Part shown: piece by piece, positions 41,997 through 54,150 of the stretch
Position numbering within the stretch: position 1 is the first letter of the stretch
How the letters are laid out: the number at the start of each line of letters is the position of its first letter
Assembly: GCA_035771165.1 (NCBI GenBank)
Contig: JAWNZC010000112.1
Span: 837,033-901,032, forward strand
Length of the DNA: 64,000 nt
Source: Paragorgia papillata
Taxonomy: Eukaryota > Cnidaria > Anthozoa > Scleralcyonacea > Coralliidae
Direction of reading: 5' to 3'
Notes under the pieces: model-generated
The model's input: only the letters and a program-made list of their open reading frames with translations
Told to the model about the DNA's origin: nothing
The model's database searches: none
Made by a program: the position numbers and the translations under genes

Positions 41997-43215
41997 CTAG
42001 ACTGGTGGTCGTGGTTGCAGTTGGCGTGGAATTCTCCGCAGTTTTTCGCGGTTACAGCGGTGGAGGAAAGGGCATGGAACATGGGAACACTGGACACCTT
42101 TGTTGAAATTTTGGCAGAACTGCTGGCGAGACCTATTAGACAGGACAAAAAGAGGGCATTCCTCAGCGAGATGGTCAGCCGAACCGCAACTGAAACATGA
42201 GCCTTGAGCTAGGCCAGTGAATTTGTCGAGATACAATTGCATGTCGCGCTGTCCCCAGTTGACGCCTAGGTTTTTTGCTGCGCGTTTTCGAAACTCAATG
42301 TCGTACGCACACCAAGCCAGGCCACGAAACTTGACAGCCGCGGTACTAATAATTTGCATGTAATTGAACAAAGCTAAAGCGCGGTTAGGGAATTTCGCAA
42401 CCACTACAGAGGCATAAACAGTAAAGGCAAATAACCATTTGTCGATCGTATTTATGCGTTTTATTACGTGTATTGGCTGAGTGAGGGAGGGGAATTGTCA
42501 CGCTCTGGTTATTTAAAGAGACCGTAAATTGGTCTTCGCCTAAACCGTTATCCGTATTCACGGGCAGTAAAGAAGCAAAATCGACGTACTCACCGTTGGT
42601 AATGGCTTGCTCGGTTTTCTTTGAAATGTGGGCAGCTTCCGGATTTTCCTGGTCTTGACTGAGAAGTTGTTGAACGGAGGCAGGGTCTTCTAGGTTGAGG
42701 GTAACACCATCAGGGCGCACGGTCGGCATCTGGGTAAGGTGGACTTGGTCGTTAGGGTATCGTGTTGTTAGGATGGCAGAGGAGACGTCGTTAGTAGTGG
42801 TGGAAGAGAACTGCTGCGCGGAGGTTAGCGACACTTGAGAAGGCGAGGTGGTTTGGGTAGCGTTTGGGTTCAAACGCGCTTTCGATGAGGGAACCAAGCG
42901 AGAGGCGAGCTGGTCGAGGGTGTCTGAGTTCGGGAGTGAGATCGGTGGTGTTTGGATGGCGGTTTCGGCACCTTGATATGGTCCTTGCTGAGCGGTCAAC
43001 TGTGGAGAAGGATTTTGTGGCGGAGTTTCAGTAGCGGAATTAATGACGGAACTTTGGTGGTGTTGCCGTCTCAACCTTGCAAGGAGAGTTGAACACGAAC
43101 CAGTGAGCGCAAGGTGTCGCTCTTGAAGGAGAAGTTGCAAAACTTCTGTAGGCGTCTCGTTATCGAACGCCAAGTTGGTGGTGGAAGAAAGGCCCGATGT
43201 GGTTGGGCCATTCAT
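41997..43215 (-). pseudogene. DIRS Gag-like protein with zinc knuckle
   Basis: Two overlapping frames. The first (42385-43215) has a SAP-like N-terminus (EVLQLLLQERHLALTGSCST) and a Ser/Thr/Pro/Gln-rich middle. The second (41997-42404) has a helical region and a CxxC-x4-H-x4-C knuckle (CFSCGSADHLAEEC) plus a further Cys/His cluster. Probably one Gag protein broken by a frameshift near 42390. Confidence 0.7.
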
Positions 43216-43384
43216 GTGAGGCGACCTACGGCTGTAGGGCGTAGCAGTTGTACGTGTCCTTGTAGAAGCGGCTTCTTGGTGAACGAGTTTGCCTTGGCAT
43301 AATGCGGAACGAAATGATGATATTTTACTGACTGACTAGCAAAGGTTGATTGGAATTGAACTACTAAGGTGGGGTTAAAGCTTT

Positions 43385-43560
43385 TTATAGTTGCAAAATG
43401 GCCTTTCCCTCCCCCCTCCCCCAAAAGGGGGGAGAGGAGAGGGAGAGGGAGAGAGAGCGTATAGCTTGATAAACAAAATTATATATATATATATATATAT
43501 ATAATTAATATATATATAAATTTGTTTATCAAGCTATACGAAACGAGGGCCATTTTCTAT
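43385..43560. repeat. Purine-rich tract and TA microsatellite
   Basis: A ggggagaggagagggagaggg tract (43418-43458) is followed by inverted tagcttgataaacaaa arms around (TA)n at 43481-43520. Confidence 0.8.
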
Positions 43561-43569
43561 TTCTACAAT

Positions 43570-45300
43570 ATTACAACAATGATTAGTGTGGTTACTGTTT
43601 TCATATGTCTGTTGTTCATGTTGTTCTATTGATTGGCCGCCTGCAAAACCGTACAGAACTTCTTTCTTGAAGTGATATACTAGTCCTGTTAGAATCCTAC
43701 CGGGATTATCATTTTTATGTTATATGGATTTGTTTGATATTGTACTAAAGAGTTATTCAGTTTTAAGTGCACGTTTTATGAAAGCCGATGTACACAATCA
43801 TAGCCAATAATTGCTTCATTTTTTTATAAAAGAACTGACACAGCTCTATTAAAAATATAACTAACCTGCCACATCATCATAAGAATGGTATTCATTGGTT
43901 TGTTCATCTAATAAAGGAACAAAGTAATTCGTGTCATTGCTATATTCAATTCTTAATGTTTTTTGTTTTTTTTGCGTCAGAATGAGAATATAAAAATTTA
44001 AAAAAGGTTAAACAGCTTAACTTTAAAACCCTGTTAAACGTTAAATTTCACCATTGCACCACTTCACCACAATCAATATTGCAGTGTCCTATTTTACATC
44101 CATTTGCAATTCTTTTCATTTTAGTTGATATAGACTTGCCAGTATAGCCGCCCAAAACGTTATTTCTTTATAGTTCAATGCCAGTAGCAAGTCTCTGAAC
44201 TCCTCGGCGGTCGTCATGCTTAATGCTATATCGTTGAAGGGCTTTACTTGATTTGTAAATACTGTACAGTTCGGTAATACGCAAGTCTAATTTATATTAG
44301 ATTATTGTATGCTATAAATATTTTCTACCTAATGACATAGTATGTTTACGTCATATTCTTATCTTATAAAATAAATAAAACTTGAGGAAAAAGCACAAAC
44401 AAAAGTAACTCATAAAAAGGTGGTGTACTGCGTAAAGAGTGTAAAAACTAACCTGTCACAATCATTTGCACCATCGTGGCTGATCGTGCTCTAGTAGTTC
44501 ATCTACTAAAATAAAAACGATGGGCCTTAAAAATCGTTTGAAAAACTACAACAGAAGTATTGTAACTGACCAACCATTATAACATGATTGTTAGCTCAGG
44601 CAATGAAACTACGTTCCGAATGTAGTTTACGATGTTTCACTAAACTATACAAATTATTTTAGAAGAGAGCATACCTGATGCCCGGCAAGCCATATGTCGT
44701 CCTAGTAGCAGATGCCCGGGCGGTATTCTAACGGCACCTCTAATGTAGAAGCAGTCTCTCAGATTTTACTCTAATTTTTAGTATCTATTTAAATACGAAA
44801 GAAACATGAAGTCTTGTTTCCCTTAAATTGCCACAAACAGCATCAGCACTCCTTTAAAGTGGAGAAAGTTAACCATCAGCACTCCTTTAAAGCGGAAAAA
44901 ATTAAGAATGTAATGCAGTGGTAAGCCTGCTCTGTAAAAGCTCTCTGCTAGCACCTACAAATGAATTAGCCTGTTAAATGTATACTATTATTTAATTTAT
45001 AGTGTATTTTAAAATTTGCACTGCCAGGAACTATTTGCAACACTATGACAACTTACAAGGCAAGAAAGTGTGAAGCAAAATATAAATAGAAGGAACTTAC
45101 TTTCTCCATTAAAATCCAATGGATTTGAAAAACCTAAATAACAAAAGAATTTAAGGGACTGTTAAGAGCCATTTTTATAAATATATAGCAAAGTTAGAAT
45201 TATTCTAAATATAGTTTTGTGTACTGTAGTAAAGTGAAATGAACTTGAATGATTTTCCTAGTTAAACCTATACACGTCGGACTTACGCCCACTAAGGTTA
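43570..45300 (-). repeat. Duplicated host block with micro-exon-like cassettes (middle)
   Basis: 43610-43960 is about 90 percent like 47380-47720 and also resembles 50100-50410. 44100-44800 resembles 32800-33830. Minus-strand cassettes: 43866-43907 (42 nt, DEQTNEYHSYDDVA), 44453-44502/44505 (off frame) and 45101-45133 (33 nt, FSNPLDFNGE). All but the broken one are open in phase 1. Confidence 0.65.
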
Positions 45301-45411
45301 GGGCCTGTACCTCAGTTTTTACTTTTTACAGTTTTTTGATATTATATTATACCTTTTGGTATAATATAATATCAAAAAAACTGTAAAAAGTAAAAACTGA
45401 GGTACAGGCCC
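45301..45411. repeat. Foldback element, about 52-bp arms
   Basis: gggcctgtacctcagttttt and onward is mirrored almost perfectly up to aaaaactgaggtacaggccc, with a loop of a few bases (ttttgg). Confidence 0.9.
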
Positions 45412-46061
45412 GTTGTTAGGTTCAGCGACCTCACTGATAACAGCAACTATATGATGCTGACGAGATTACGCTGTTAAAATATTATTAATTAAATTCAAAT
45501 TCAAATTCAAACGATGTCCGTACTTGTGTAGTTTCGTTAAAGAGTATAAACGTAGCTAATATGTCAAACAAATTTGTCGTGAATAAAGTTCTTATGAAGT
45601 AACTCAAACTTGTGTTTTGATGTTATGTCGCTCTGCTTCGGCATTAAGCACTCTACCCGTATAATTTTGTACTCGATACTTCTTATCAACACATTTATCT
45701 ATATATACTGTGTATATATATACTGTGTATATATATATATATATATATATATCGACGATCGCGTGTATATAGACGATCGCATGTGTATAAGTAATTGAAT
45801 GAAATTCATTCAGATTGTTCCAAGCTACACTGATGAGCTGTTGTACAGCGAAACACCGTGTCTGTAGATTGAACTATGTACGCTCCTTCACTTCGGTGTT
45901 GTTGAGCACTCTGCGAAGTTGCCGTGGGTACCTATTAGCGATAATGCAACGCTCACTACCCTTGTGGAAGTTTGAGCACTCTGGGCCCATGCGCACTTCA
46001 CGCTATCTGAATGTATTTCACCGATGCTGTCCCACATGCGGAACGGTGAACCCGGGTGGAG

Positions 46062-46212
46062 AATAATGATAATAATAAGGTGTTACTCCGAGTGACGAAC
46101 CATACCGGACAAGTAGAGAAAACTCTACTTGGTCCGGCTGGGATTCGAACCCACGACCTTTGGTTACTAGTCCAACGCTCTACCGACTAAGCTACAGGTC
46201 AGCACCCAAATT
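46062..46212 (-). mobile_element. tRNA-derived SINE
   Basis: Minus strand begins with a tRNA-like head (A-box-like TAGCTTAGTCGGTAGAGCG, B-box GGGTTCGAATCCC at 46141-46153, anticodon-arm-like TTGGACTAGTAACCAA). The acceptor stem does not pair properly, so it is not a functional tRNA. A body with agtagag/ctctact hairpin and a TTATTATTATCATTATT tail follow. Confidence 0.75.
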
Positions 46213-46215
46213 GAC

Positions 46216-46217
<2 letters not shown>

Positions 46218-46262
<45 letters not shown>
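46218..46262. repeat. (AT)n microsatellite
   Basis: About 22 AT units. Similar tracts lie at 45725-45752, 46946-46998, 47109-47127 and 51199-51221. Confidence 0.95.
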
Positions 46263-46264
<2 letters not shown>

Positions 46265-46943
46265 TATGATAAAATATCAAAGCCTAGCATAATATTTTGA
46301 CATAAACCAATGTTAAAATATTATGCTATAAATACTATGCTATATACTATGCTGATATTTATCATAAGATTACGATTCCCGCCTGGTCAATCGATAGCTG
46401 ATATAGCTGATATATATATATATATATATTATATATAGTTCAATCTACAGACACGGTGTCTCGCTGTACAACAGCTCATCAGTGTAGCTTGGAACAATCT
46501 GAATGAATTTCATCAATTACTTATACACATGCGATCGTCGGTGACAACCGCATGTGGGACAGCATCGGTGAAATACATTCAGATAGCGTGAAGTGCGCAT
46601 GGGCCCAGAGTGCTCAAACTTCCACAAGGGTAGTGAGCGTTGCATTATCGCTAATAGGTACCCACGGTAACTTCGCAGAGTGCTCAACAACACCGAAGTG
46701 AAGGAGCGTACATAGTTCAATCTACAGACACGGTGTTTCGCTGTACAACAGCTCATCAGTGTAGCTTGGAACAATCTGAATGAATTTCATCAATTACTTA
46801 TACACATGCGATCGTCGGTGACAACCGCATGTGGGACAGCATCGGTGAAATACATTCAGATAGCGTGAAGTGCGCATGGGCCCAGAGTGCTCAAACTTCC
46901 ACAAGGGTAGTGAGCGTTGCATTATCGCTAATAGGTACCCACG

Positions 46944-46945
<2 letters not shown>

Positions 46946-46989
<44 letters not shown>

Positions 46990-47340
46990 ATATATATAGG
47001 CTATTACTATATAGGCTATTTTGTGAAGTAATTTTATTTATACAGGACACATGTTGACAACAGTAATTTATTACTGAAATGTATATCCTGTCAAAATATT
47101 CGAAAATAAATATATATATATATATATCATTAAACACAGTTTATCAACGTCACTTCCAGTTGTCCATATAATAAATACAACGTCACTTCCAGTTGTCCAT
47201 ATAATAAATAGAACATTACACGGTTGCTCAAAGATATGGATTTTATGTTCTTGTGGTAAGAACAATATCTCACTCGTTCGCTACGCTCACCGGTGACATG
47301 TCCTTGTCACTCGAACATAAAATCCATATCTTCTCGCCAC
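46946..47340. other. TA tracts and inverted ggattttatgttc arms
   Basis: After the TA tract, cgtcacttccagttgtccatataataaata occurs twice (47148 and 47180), and agatatggattttatgttc at 47230 is mirrored by gaacataaaatccatatct at 47313. No gene. Confidence 0.6.
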
Positions 47341-48060
47341 CGTGTAATATCCCCTTTATATGTTCATCTGTTGATTATGTTGTTCTATTGATTGGCCTGC
47401 CTGCAAAACCGTACAGAACTTCTTTCTTGAAGTGTTATAATAGTCCTTTTAGAATTCTAACAGGATTTTTATGTTATATAGGATTTGTTTGATTTTGTAC
47501 TAAAGAGTCATTCAGTTTTAGGTACATGTTTTATGAAAGCCGATGTATGCAATCATAGCCAATAATTGCTTCATCTTTTTATAAAAGAAGTCAGTGACAC
47601 AGCTCTATTAAAAATATAACACTAACCTGGCACATCATCATAAGAATGGTATTCATTGGTTTGTTCATCTAATAAAGGAACAAAATAATTCGTGTCATTG
47701 CTATATTAAATTTCTTAATGTTTTTTTTTCGCTTCAGAATGAAAATATAAGAGATTAAAAAAGGCGTTAAACAGTTTAACTTAAATTTTACCACTTGCAC
47801 TGCCAGTAACTTTTCCCAACACCATGGCAACTTACAAGGTAAGAAGTGTGAAGCAAAAATAAATAGAAGTAATTTACCTGCTTCATCTAAATCAAATGGA
47901 TTTGAAAAATCTAATAAACAGAAGAATTTATAAATTAAGGGATTGGTAAGACATATTTTTATACATATATAGCAAAGTTAGAATAAACTTGAAATTATTC
48001 TAAATATAGTTTTGTGTACTGTAGTAAAATGAAATTCCAAGCTAAAGCTGCACATCGGAC
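47341..48060 (-). repeat. Duplicated host block with micro-exon-like cassettes
   Basis: Copy of 43570-43980 and of the 45000-45250 segment. Minus-strand cassettes 47627-47668 (42 nt, DEQTNEYHSYDDVP) and 47878-47910 (33 nt, DFSNPFDLDEA), both phase 1-1 with AG and GTTAGT/GTAAAT borders. Confidence 0.65.
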
Positions 48061-49260
48061 TTAACAATTACTACGTTTAGCGCGTATAAAAGGTATATTC
48101 CCCTCGCTTACGGCGCGAAACGGATATGGGATAATTGCACGATCCATACGTTTAAACTAGTCCGAAAAAAATTACACCCACGTACAAAACCGGTACCCAG
48201 GCCGTGCAAGACGATTCAATCTTGCCCGATGTGTATATGCATATATAACGTGTACTCATTGATTCCATTTCCCTACGCCATCTGATTCATTGCTGCTTTG
48301 TTTTAAAAATAGACTAGCGTGTGAAACAATGGTTGGAAAACAGAAAACCTTTTGTTAATGTACCTTTTACTGGAGTTGTTTTAACTTAAAACGCTAAAGT
48401 TCAAACAGCTTTCTAAGGGGGTGATTACATGGACCGCATTTTAAATTAGACTAAGACGCGAGATAGAGCACCAAAACCTTTTATTGACATCATTTGTTTC
48501 ATAACTCCTGGGAAAACAGTAGCTTTTCATCACAATATTTGCAAGTAAATGCGTAGACAAAAATAATACCTTGCAATTTTGGTAAAAGCGAAATAACAAC
48601 GTACGCCAAAATTATGATCGCCGACGATCGTTCGTGATCGCTCACGATGCTGGGATAGAACATCTCCGCGATCGTGAGCGATCACGATCGCCGGCTAACG
48701 GTCGCCGGATCGCTGGAAAGTGTTTCCATAGGACCGTCGTCGATCGCTCAGAATCGCTGTGGATCGCTGGCGATTATATGGAAACTAGGCTTTAACACAT
48801 CTGCTTGTTGCAGGTTGCAGCAACATGTTGCGAAAAGTAGACGCTACTTCTACTTTTTCGCACCATGTTGCTTGTTGTACGAATGGGTATACCTTGAGAA
48901 AAGTAGCCAAAATCACCGTTGATAGCATTTTTTGTTACAAGCAGGCAACCACGTTAAATCTCATAGGATAGTGTTTACTTTGAAGGTGAGTGGTGTTGAC
49001 AGCCGTAATTTTGAACTTATATTCTAAAAATTGATGATTTTTAAAAGCACATTCGGATGAGTCGGATTTCTGTGGTGGGCAGTCTTCTATGTTAGTCAGT
49101 TTTATTTTAATTGTCTGATTATGACTCGCTATAAACTCGCTATTGGGAATCAATATAAACGAGATTTATTTAAAAGTTTTTTAAAAATGGCTTAAATGTT
49201 ATAACAAAAGCTAATACTGCAAAAACAATTTTTACTTCAAATTTTCTGTTTTAAATACAT
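48061..49260. other. Host sequence; CGATCG-rich patch, no gene
   Basis: 48615-48775 is packed with gatcgc/cgatcg words in both orientations and can form several hairpins. The rest is AT-rich with no supported gene. Confidence 0.5.
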
Positions 49261-49281
49261 TTAATGATTTAAGTAACTTAC

Positions 49282-49314
49282 CTTCCTTCATCTGAATCAG
49301 ATGGATTCATTCAT
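49282..49314 (-). pseudogene. Degenerate 33-nt cassette
   Basis: Same AG/GTAAGT borders and length as the DFSNP-type cassettes, but all phases contain TGA, so it is a decayed copy. Confidence 0.4.
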
Positions 49315-49440
49315 CTAAATAACAAAATAATTTAAGGTTAAGATACATTTCTATAAAGATATAGCGAAGTTAGAATAAAAATGGATTTTTCTAAATATAG
49401 TTTTGTGCAATACACGACAATAGTGACTCCGAATACTGAC

Positions 49441-49537
49441 ATCATTTTAATTGCGATTCTACGTTTCGACTAGGTTTTAGTCATCAGGAGTCTATGATTA
49501 AAACCTAGTTGTAGCGTAGAATCGCAATTGAAATGAT
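49441..49537. repeat. Foldback element with aattgcgattctacg arms
   Basis: About 40-bp imperfect arms around gtcatcaggagtctatgat. Confidence 0.8.
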
Positions 49538-49689
49538 TTCAGCATTGGGAGTTTCGCTATTGTTATATTTTATTAAAACACTCAGTGGTTGCCGTAATTT
49601 TTAGTTTTGTGTACTGTAGTAAAAATAACATTTTAAAAATCACTATATTTTGGGGCACAGTCGCATTCTTCAGGTCAACAATGCCTTAA

Positions 49690-50095
49690 AGAGGAGGTTG
49701 TACCCTTCTTATCTATATAAAGCTGTGTAAACGCGGGTGGCCATTTTCCATCTTCAATATTACAGCATCGATTTTTGGTGCAGTGTACTGTTTTGTATAT
49801 TCATCTGTACGTTGATTAAGCTACTAGAACTCCTGTGACAGAGCAAAGTTATACCATAGGTAACCTTCCGAGTACTAGTCTGACGGTCTAACCATTGAAC
49901 TACTAGGACTCAGGCAGCAGAGCAAGGTTATACCGTAAGTATCCGGTCAGGCAATCAGTCAGGCAATCAATCAATCAACCAGTCAGTCAGTCAGTCAGTC
50001 GTATTAATTCCTTTAGACAGTGCATGTCAGTTAGGTTTTCATTTGCAGACAGGCATGCAGTCAGTCATGTTCAAACATTAGCACCGTAGGATATT
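49690..50095. other. Host sequence with (cagt)n repeat
   Basis: Simple cagtcagtcagt repeat at 49978-50002. No gene seen. Confidence 0.5.
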
Positions 50096-50099
50096 GCAG

Positions 50100-51620
50100 G
50101 ATTTGCAATTGTTTGAACTCTTCCAGATTCATCATTTTTATGTTGCATAAGATTTGTTTCATTTTTTACTAAAGATTTATTCAGTTTTAAATGTATGTTT
50201 AATAACAGGATGTATGAAATCATAGCCAATAATTGCCTCATCTTTTTTATAAAAGAAGTAGCACAGCTCTATTAAAAATATAACGCTAACCTCCCACATC
50301 GCCATTGGAATGGGATTCCGGATTCGTTTGTTCTTCTAATAGTGAAAGAAAAGAAGTCGTCCCATTAATATATTCGATTTCTTAATATTTTTGCGCGTCA
50401 GAATGAGAACATAAGAGATTAGAAGCAGTTAAAAAAGTTTAACTTTAAAACCCAGTTAAACATTAAATATCACTGCTTTTAATCATCACTGTTTACATAT
50501 ATAATATAAAAACAAACTACTACGTTCCATCTGGAAGAACGTAATCAGTTGCAAGGATTTTACTATAAATTTTCTGTAAACTATTTAAAAAAAAATTCAA
50601 ATTCAACAGACATTTCCAGTCTATTTCATAGTACAGTCACCCTAAAAAAGTACGAATTCTTCAACTAGTCTTGCTTAGCAAACTTAATTTTGATCGAAGT
50701 TCCAGGTTCAAATGATCAATTAATTTTTTATAGAAACCATGTCATGCGACTGTCAGCCAGCTGGGATCCAGAAGATATTGTGTAGCGTGTATTTTCATTC
50801 CAAAGAATGACCATGTAAACATTCTAAAGGGAACTTCGGATTCTATGAAAAAAAATAATCTCTCGTATACCCAATTTAATTAAGGCGAATAGGCTTCACC
50901 TCAGCTCGTGTCTCTACTCAACTTGTTTCGTGTTCAAATGACATCAAATCTACACCCGTAAGAATGTCACATGCAGCTTGTCAACAAGATGTATTCACAT
51001 CAGCCTTGTTATTTTTACAAGTCTTTGAAAATGTTTTAGCAATTGCATTATCTTATCAAGCTGCTACAAACTTGAAACACTGGTCGCATTATGTCCAGTT
51101 TCCACGAATTCAAATTAATCGCTGACTGTGCAAAACACTGCTTGATTCCGATTGCTAAACTGATTTTTCTTTCAAAATCGTTTACGCGCCAGTATAATAT
51201 GTATATATATATATATATATAATTTGTACAATAATTGTTTCTAACAGCATCAGCACTAGTGGAGAATGTTAAGAATGTAATGCAGTGGTAAACTTGCTCT
51301 GTATACATAAACACTCTCTGCTAGCATCTATAGCTGCGAATGAATTATCCTATTAAGTGTATACTATTGTTTAATTTATGGTGTATTTAAAAATTTGCAC
51401 TGCCAGCAACTATTTTCCACATTATGGCAACTAAATGGCAACTTACAAGTAAAGACAAAAAGTGTGAAGGAGAAATAGATAAACGGAACTTACCTTCTTC
51501 ATCTTCATCCAATGGATTTGAAAAATCTAAATTACAAAAGAATTTAAATACGAGACGGAGGATTTTACCGGGATTTCGAGTGCCTTTTGAACTGACTTTT
51601 CAAACATAGTAATTTACATA
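50100..51620 (-). repeat. Duplicated host block with micro-exon-like cassettes (distal)
   Basis: 50100-50410 and 51240-51540 correspond to 43690-43960 and 45000-45150. Minus-strand cassettes 50291-50335 (45 nt, EEQTNPESHSNGDVG) and 51494-51526 (33 nt, DFSNPLDEDEE), both phase 1-1. 50500-51200 between them has no recognised feature. Confidence 0.65.
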
Positions 51621-53170
51621 TTTTCAAAGTCCAAGGACTCGAAATATTTATTTAAAGTCCTAGTACTTTTGAAAAATTTCAAAACGTCGTCACGTGCGTT
51701 GGGAGATGTTCCTCCAGTTTCAAAACACTAATTAAACATTAATTTATTTTGTTTTTGGTTCATGAATTATTAATGAGTTTGAGAATAATATATAGCGTTA
51801 GAATAAACTTAGAATTAGCTAAGGCCAAAAAAAAATTATTCTGTTTCTGGTCATAATTATGATACGTATAAAAGTCTTACCATTTATGGAAATGCCCCGC
51901 AGACTTTTCCCCCGCAAATCGGTTTGCTTCGCCATTGTCTATGGCCATTAACAGATTTCCCTCAACTGCCATCTCCAGTGTGTGTTCTTGCAACCTGTAA
52001 AAATCTTTGTGTACATCTATGTCGTGTCCCAAATGTTTTGCCAACCAACCCAGCTCATTGTGGTTCTTGTCAACCAGCTGCAAAACTGTTGCAACATATT
52101 TTCAACTTGGTTGACGTTATGAGCTAGGGTTGGCTAAGCTCGGCCATCTCACAAACCTTTGAGAGAACAGCGTTGCCTCTAAGAGCATGTTTAGAGTTTC
52201 CGTTGTTGACGGCGAAAACGTACGGATTTTCCCGGGCCACATTTCCTTTTTCTTTCGTTTGGTTTAGCAGCACGATTGCCTTTTTTACATCTGGGGTTAA
52301 AATGACCGTAAGTTTTCTTTTCCTTTTATCAACAATCTCCACCATGTCGAATCTATAGAAAGTGCACATATGCAAAAGTTTTAGATTTCTATGAAGACGA
52401 AACCCGACGGTCAACTATCGTTTACGTGGAGATTTTATTCACAAAATGTTGATATTTAAAACAAATCAGTAAAAATATCCGTTCGTTTGTTTAATACTGG
52501 CCTTTTTAAAGCGTTCTGGGTGATTTAAAACTAAATCACTTCATTGTAGCACCATACAATACAACACATCTTATTTGCATTATAGGGTCCGTGGCCATCT
52601 AGACAGCAATTGATCAACGTCTATAAGAATTTTTCTTAAGTTTTTTACAAATATCACAACTTAGAGAGAAAACGAACAAAAAATCCTAGAAATTTGGAAA
52701 AGCTATACTAATAAGTAGATCAGTTTTCTTTAAAGATTTATGATAATAATAAACAACAATTGGAAAAGATTTTTTGGTATCAAGAATTATCGCGGTCCAA
52801 GAATTATCGTGTCATCTGCGAGAAATAGAGATCTTGATAATTCTTGATATAAAAAAGGTCAAATTGAAAAAATTGTTTTGTTATACATTTTGAGCTGAAA
52901 ATACAGAAAGAATTTCTCCCGCTGCAAAAAAGGAAAATTCATAGACACTAAAATAATCTAAAAAGGGCAAGACGTCTGTTATGAGATGCATCAGCGGTCA
53001 TCCTAAGAAAAATTGAAAACTGATCATTTTCAAATGTTTTGTGGGTTGGCATATCTAAGGGATCTGGGGCATGCCCCCTAAAATTTAGGTCTCTAGAATA
53101 GCATTTTCCGCGTTCTGGCAACACTTTTGAGCAATCAATTTTAAATTTAACAAATAGATTCCATTTTGCC

Positions 53171-53315
53171 GTTGTCTGTTCAATTATAGATGCACATATG
53201 ACGTCACAACGTGGTAAGAACAAAAAGTGGCCCACAAGCTGCCGGGGTGAGTGGGTCACTGATGTTTCTTTCCACGTTGTGACGTCTTCTGTGCATCTAT
53301 AACTGAACAGACAAC
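53171..53315. repeat. MITE-like inverted repeat, 44-bp arms
   Basis: gttgtctgttcaattatagatgcac (53171 on) is mirrored by gtgcatctataactgaacagacaac ending at 53315, including tgacgtcacaacgtgg near the centre. Confidence 0.85.
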
Positions 53316-53862
53316 AAATAATAGAGTTGTCGGATTAATATTAGCTTATTCTTAGTACAGTCACAAATTACTCACATTAACTCTTAGTAAAAATTGATAT
53401 AAATTAACTCTCAAACAATGTACGTGATTCAACAATCGGCAAGATCTCTCCAATTCTCCGGCGAATCTATGACAGTGAGTCGCCAATTAACACTCTTCCA
53501 GCTTCTCAGTTTGGAATTTCCTCAATTTCTTCAAGTCACTGGTGATGGGCAGCCATTCTGGTTTATTGTGTTTTCGGAATGATAAAGTATTTAGCGCATG
53601 GCTGGATACTTTGTCAGTCCAGTACATTTCGTGAAAGTTCTAAATAATCATCAACATCTTTTTTTTCCATCGTAGTCTCTCCCCATTCAAACGCCTCTCC
53701 ACGAATGACAAAAGCTGCCTTGTTAAGAGAAGAGACGTATATGGAATTCAGATATGCATAAGAATTACGCTGTTTGGAATATCTGCTATTTTTAACAGTA
53801 AAACGTACTAGCGGCTTGGATGCCAAGTGCTAGCAAAATAGCAAAGACTGTATTTTAAAAAT

Positions 53863-53937
53863 TGCTGCATTTTTACAGTAAAATGTACTGGTAGCATCAC
53901 ATTACCAGTACGTACATTTTACTGTAAAAATGCAGCA
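53863..53937. repeat. Foldback, tgctgcatttttacagtaaa arms
   Basis: About 31-bp arms around a 9-base loop. Confidence 0.85.
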
Positions 53938-54061
53938 CTTTTCATAACACAATTACTGTTAATTTACATGTTTTCAATAACAGATTTACATGTTTTCAAT
54001 AACATGTTTTCAATAACAGATATCTTCTTCGGGCTATTTTACTCAGAAAAATTTCTAAGTT

Positions 54062-54150
54062 ACCATGTAAGCGGGACTCGAACCCACAACCTTCTGCATG
54101 ATCACCAGTGAGGCGTTTTAAGCATGCATCGATCTAATGGGGCTCAGATA
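54062..54150 (-). mobile_element. tRNA-like SINE head
   Basis: Minus strand has a B-box GGGTTCGAGTCCC (54073-54085) and an anticodon-arm-like region, but no well-paired acceptor stem. Probably a SINE or tRNA pseudogene. Confidence 0.5.

Larger units (their letters stand above)
39435..43310 (-). mobile_element. DIRS-like tyrosine-recombinase retrotransposon, decayed
   Basis: Minus-strand order is Gag-like, zinc knuckle, reverse transcriptase, RNase H, tyrosine recombinase, the hallmark of DIRS elements; no DDE integrase or aspartic protease is seen. The recombinase end continues beyond the 2-kb insertion to about 37380. Split or inverted terminal repeats were not resolved. Several stops divide it. 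Confidence 0.85.
45770..46945. repeat. Three copies of a 277-bp unit, one inverted
   Basis: 46438-46714 and 46715-46945 are head-to-tail copies (unit 277 bp, second truncated). 45770-46039 is an inverted copy. Between them lie a SINE and a (TA)n tract. Each copy contains an ORF of 80-odd codons that is only a by-product of the repeat. Confidence 0.85.

Noticed and set aside
46131..46202. Functional tRNA gene
   Set aside because: Good A and B boxes, but the acceptor stem does not pair and a SINE body follows.
45815..46774. Pair of 80-codon ORFs starting MFQATLMSCC
   Set aside because: They lie in inverted copies of a 277-bp repeat and show no protein features.
53614..53826. 70-codon minus-strand ORF
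   Set aside because: No family match, next to a foldback; not clearly part of the recombinase.
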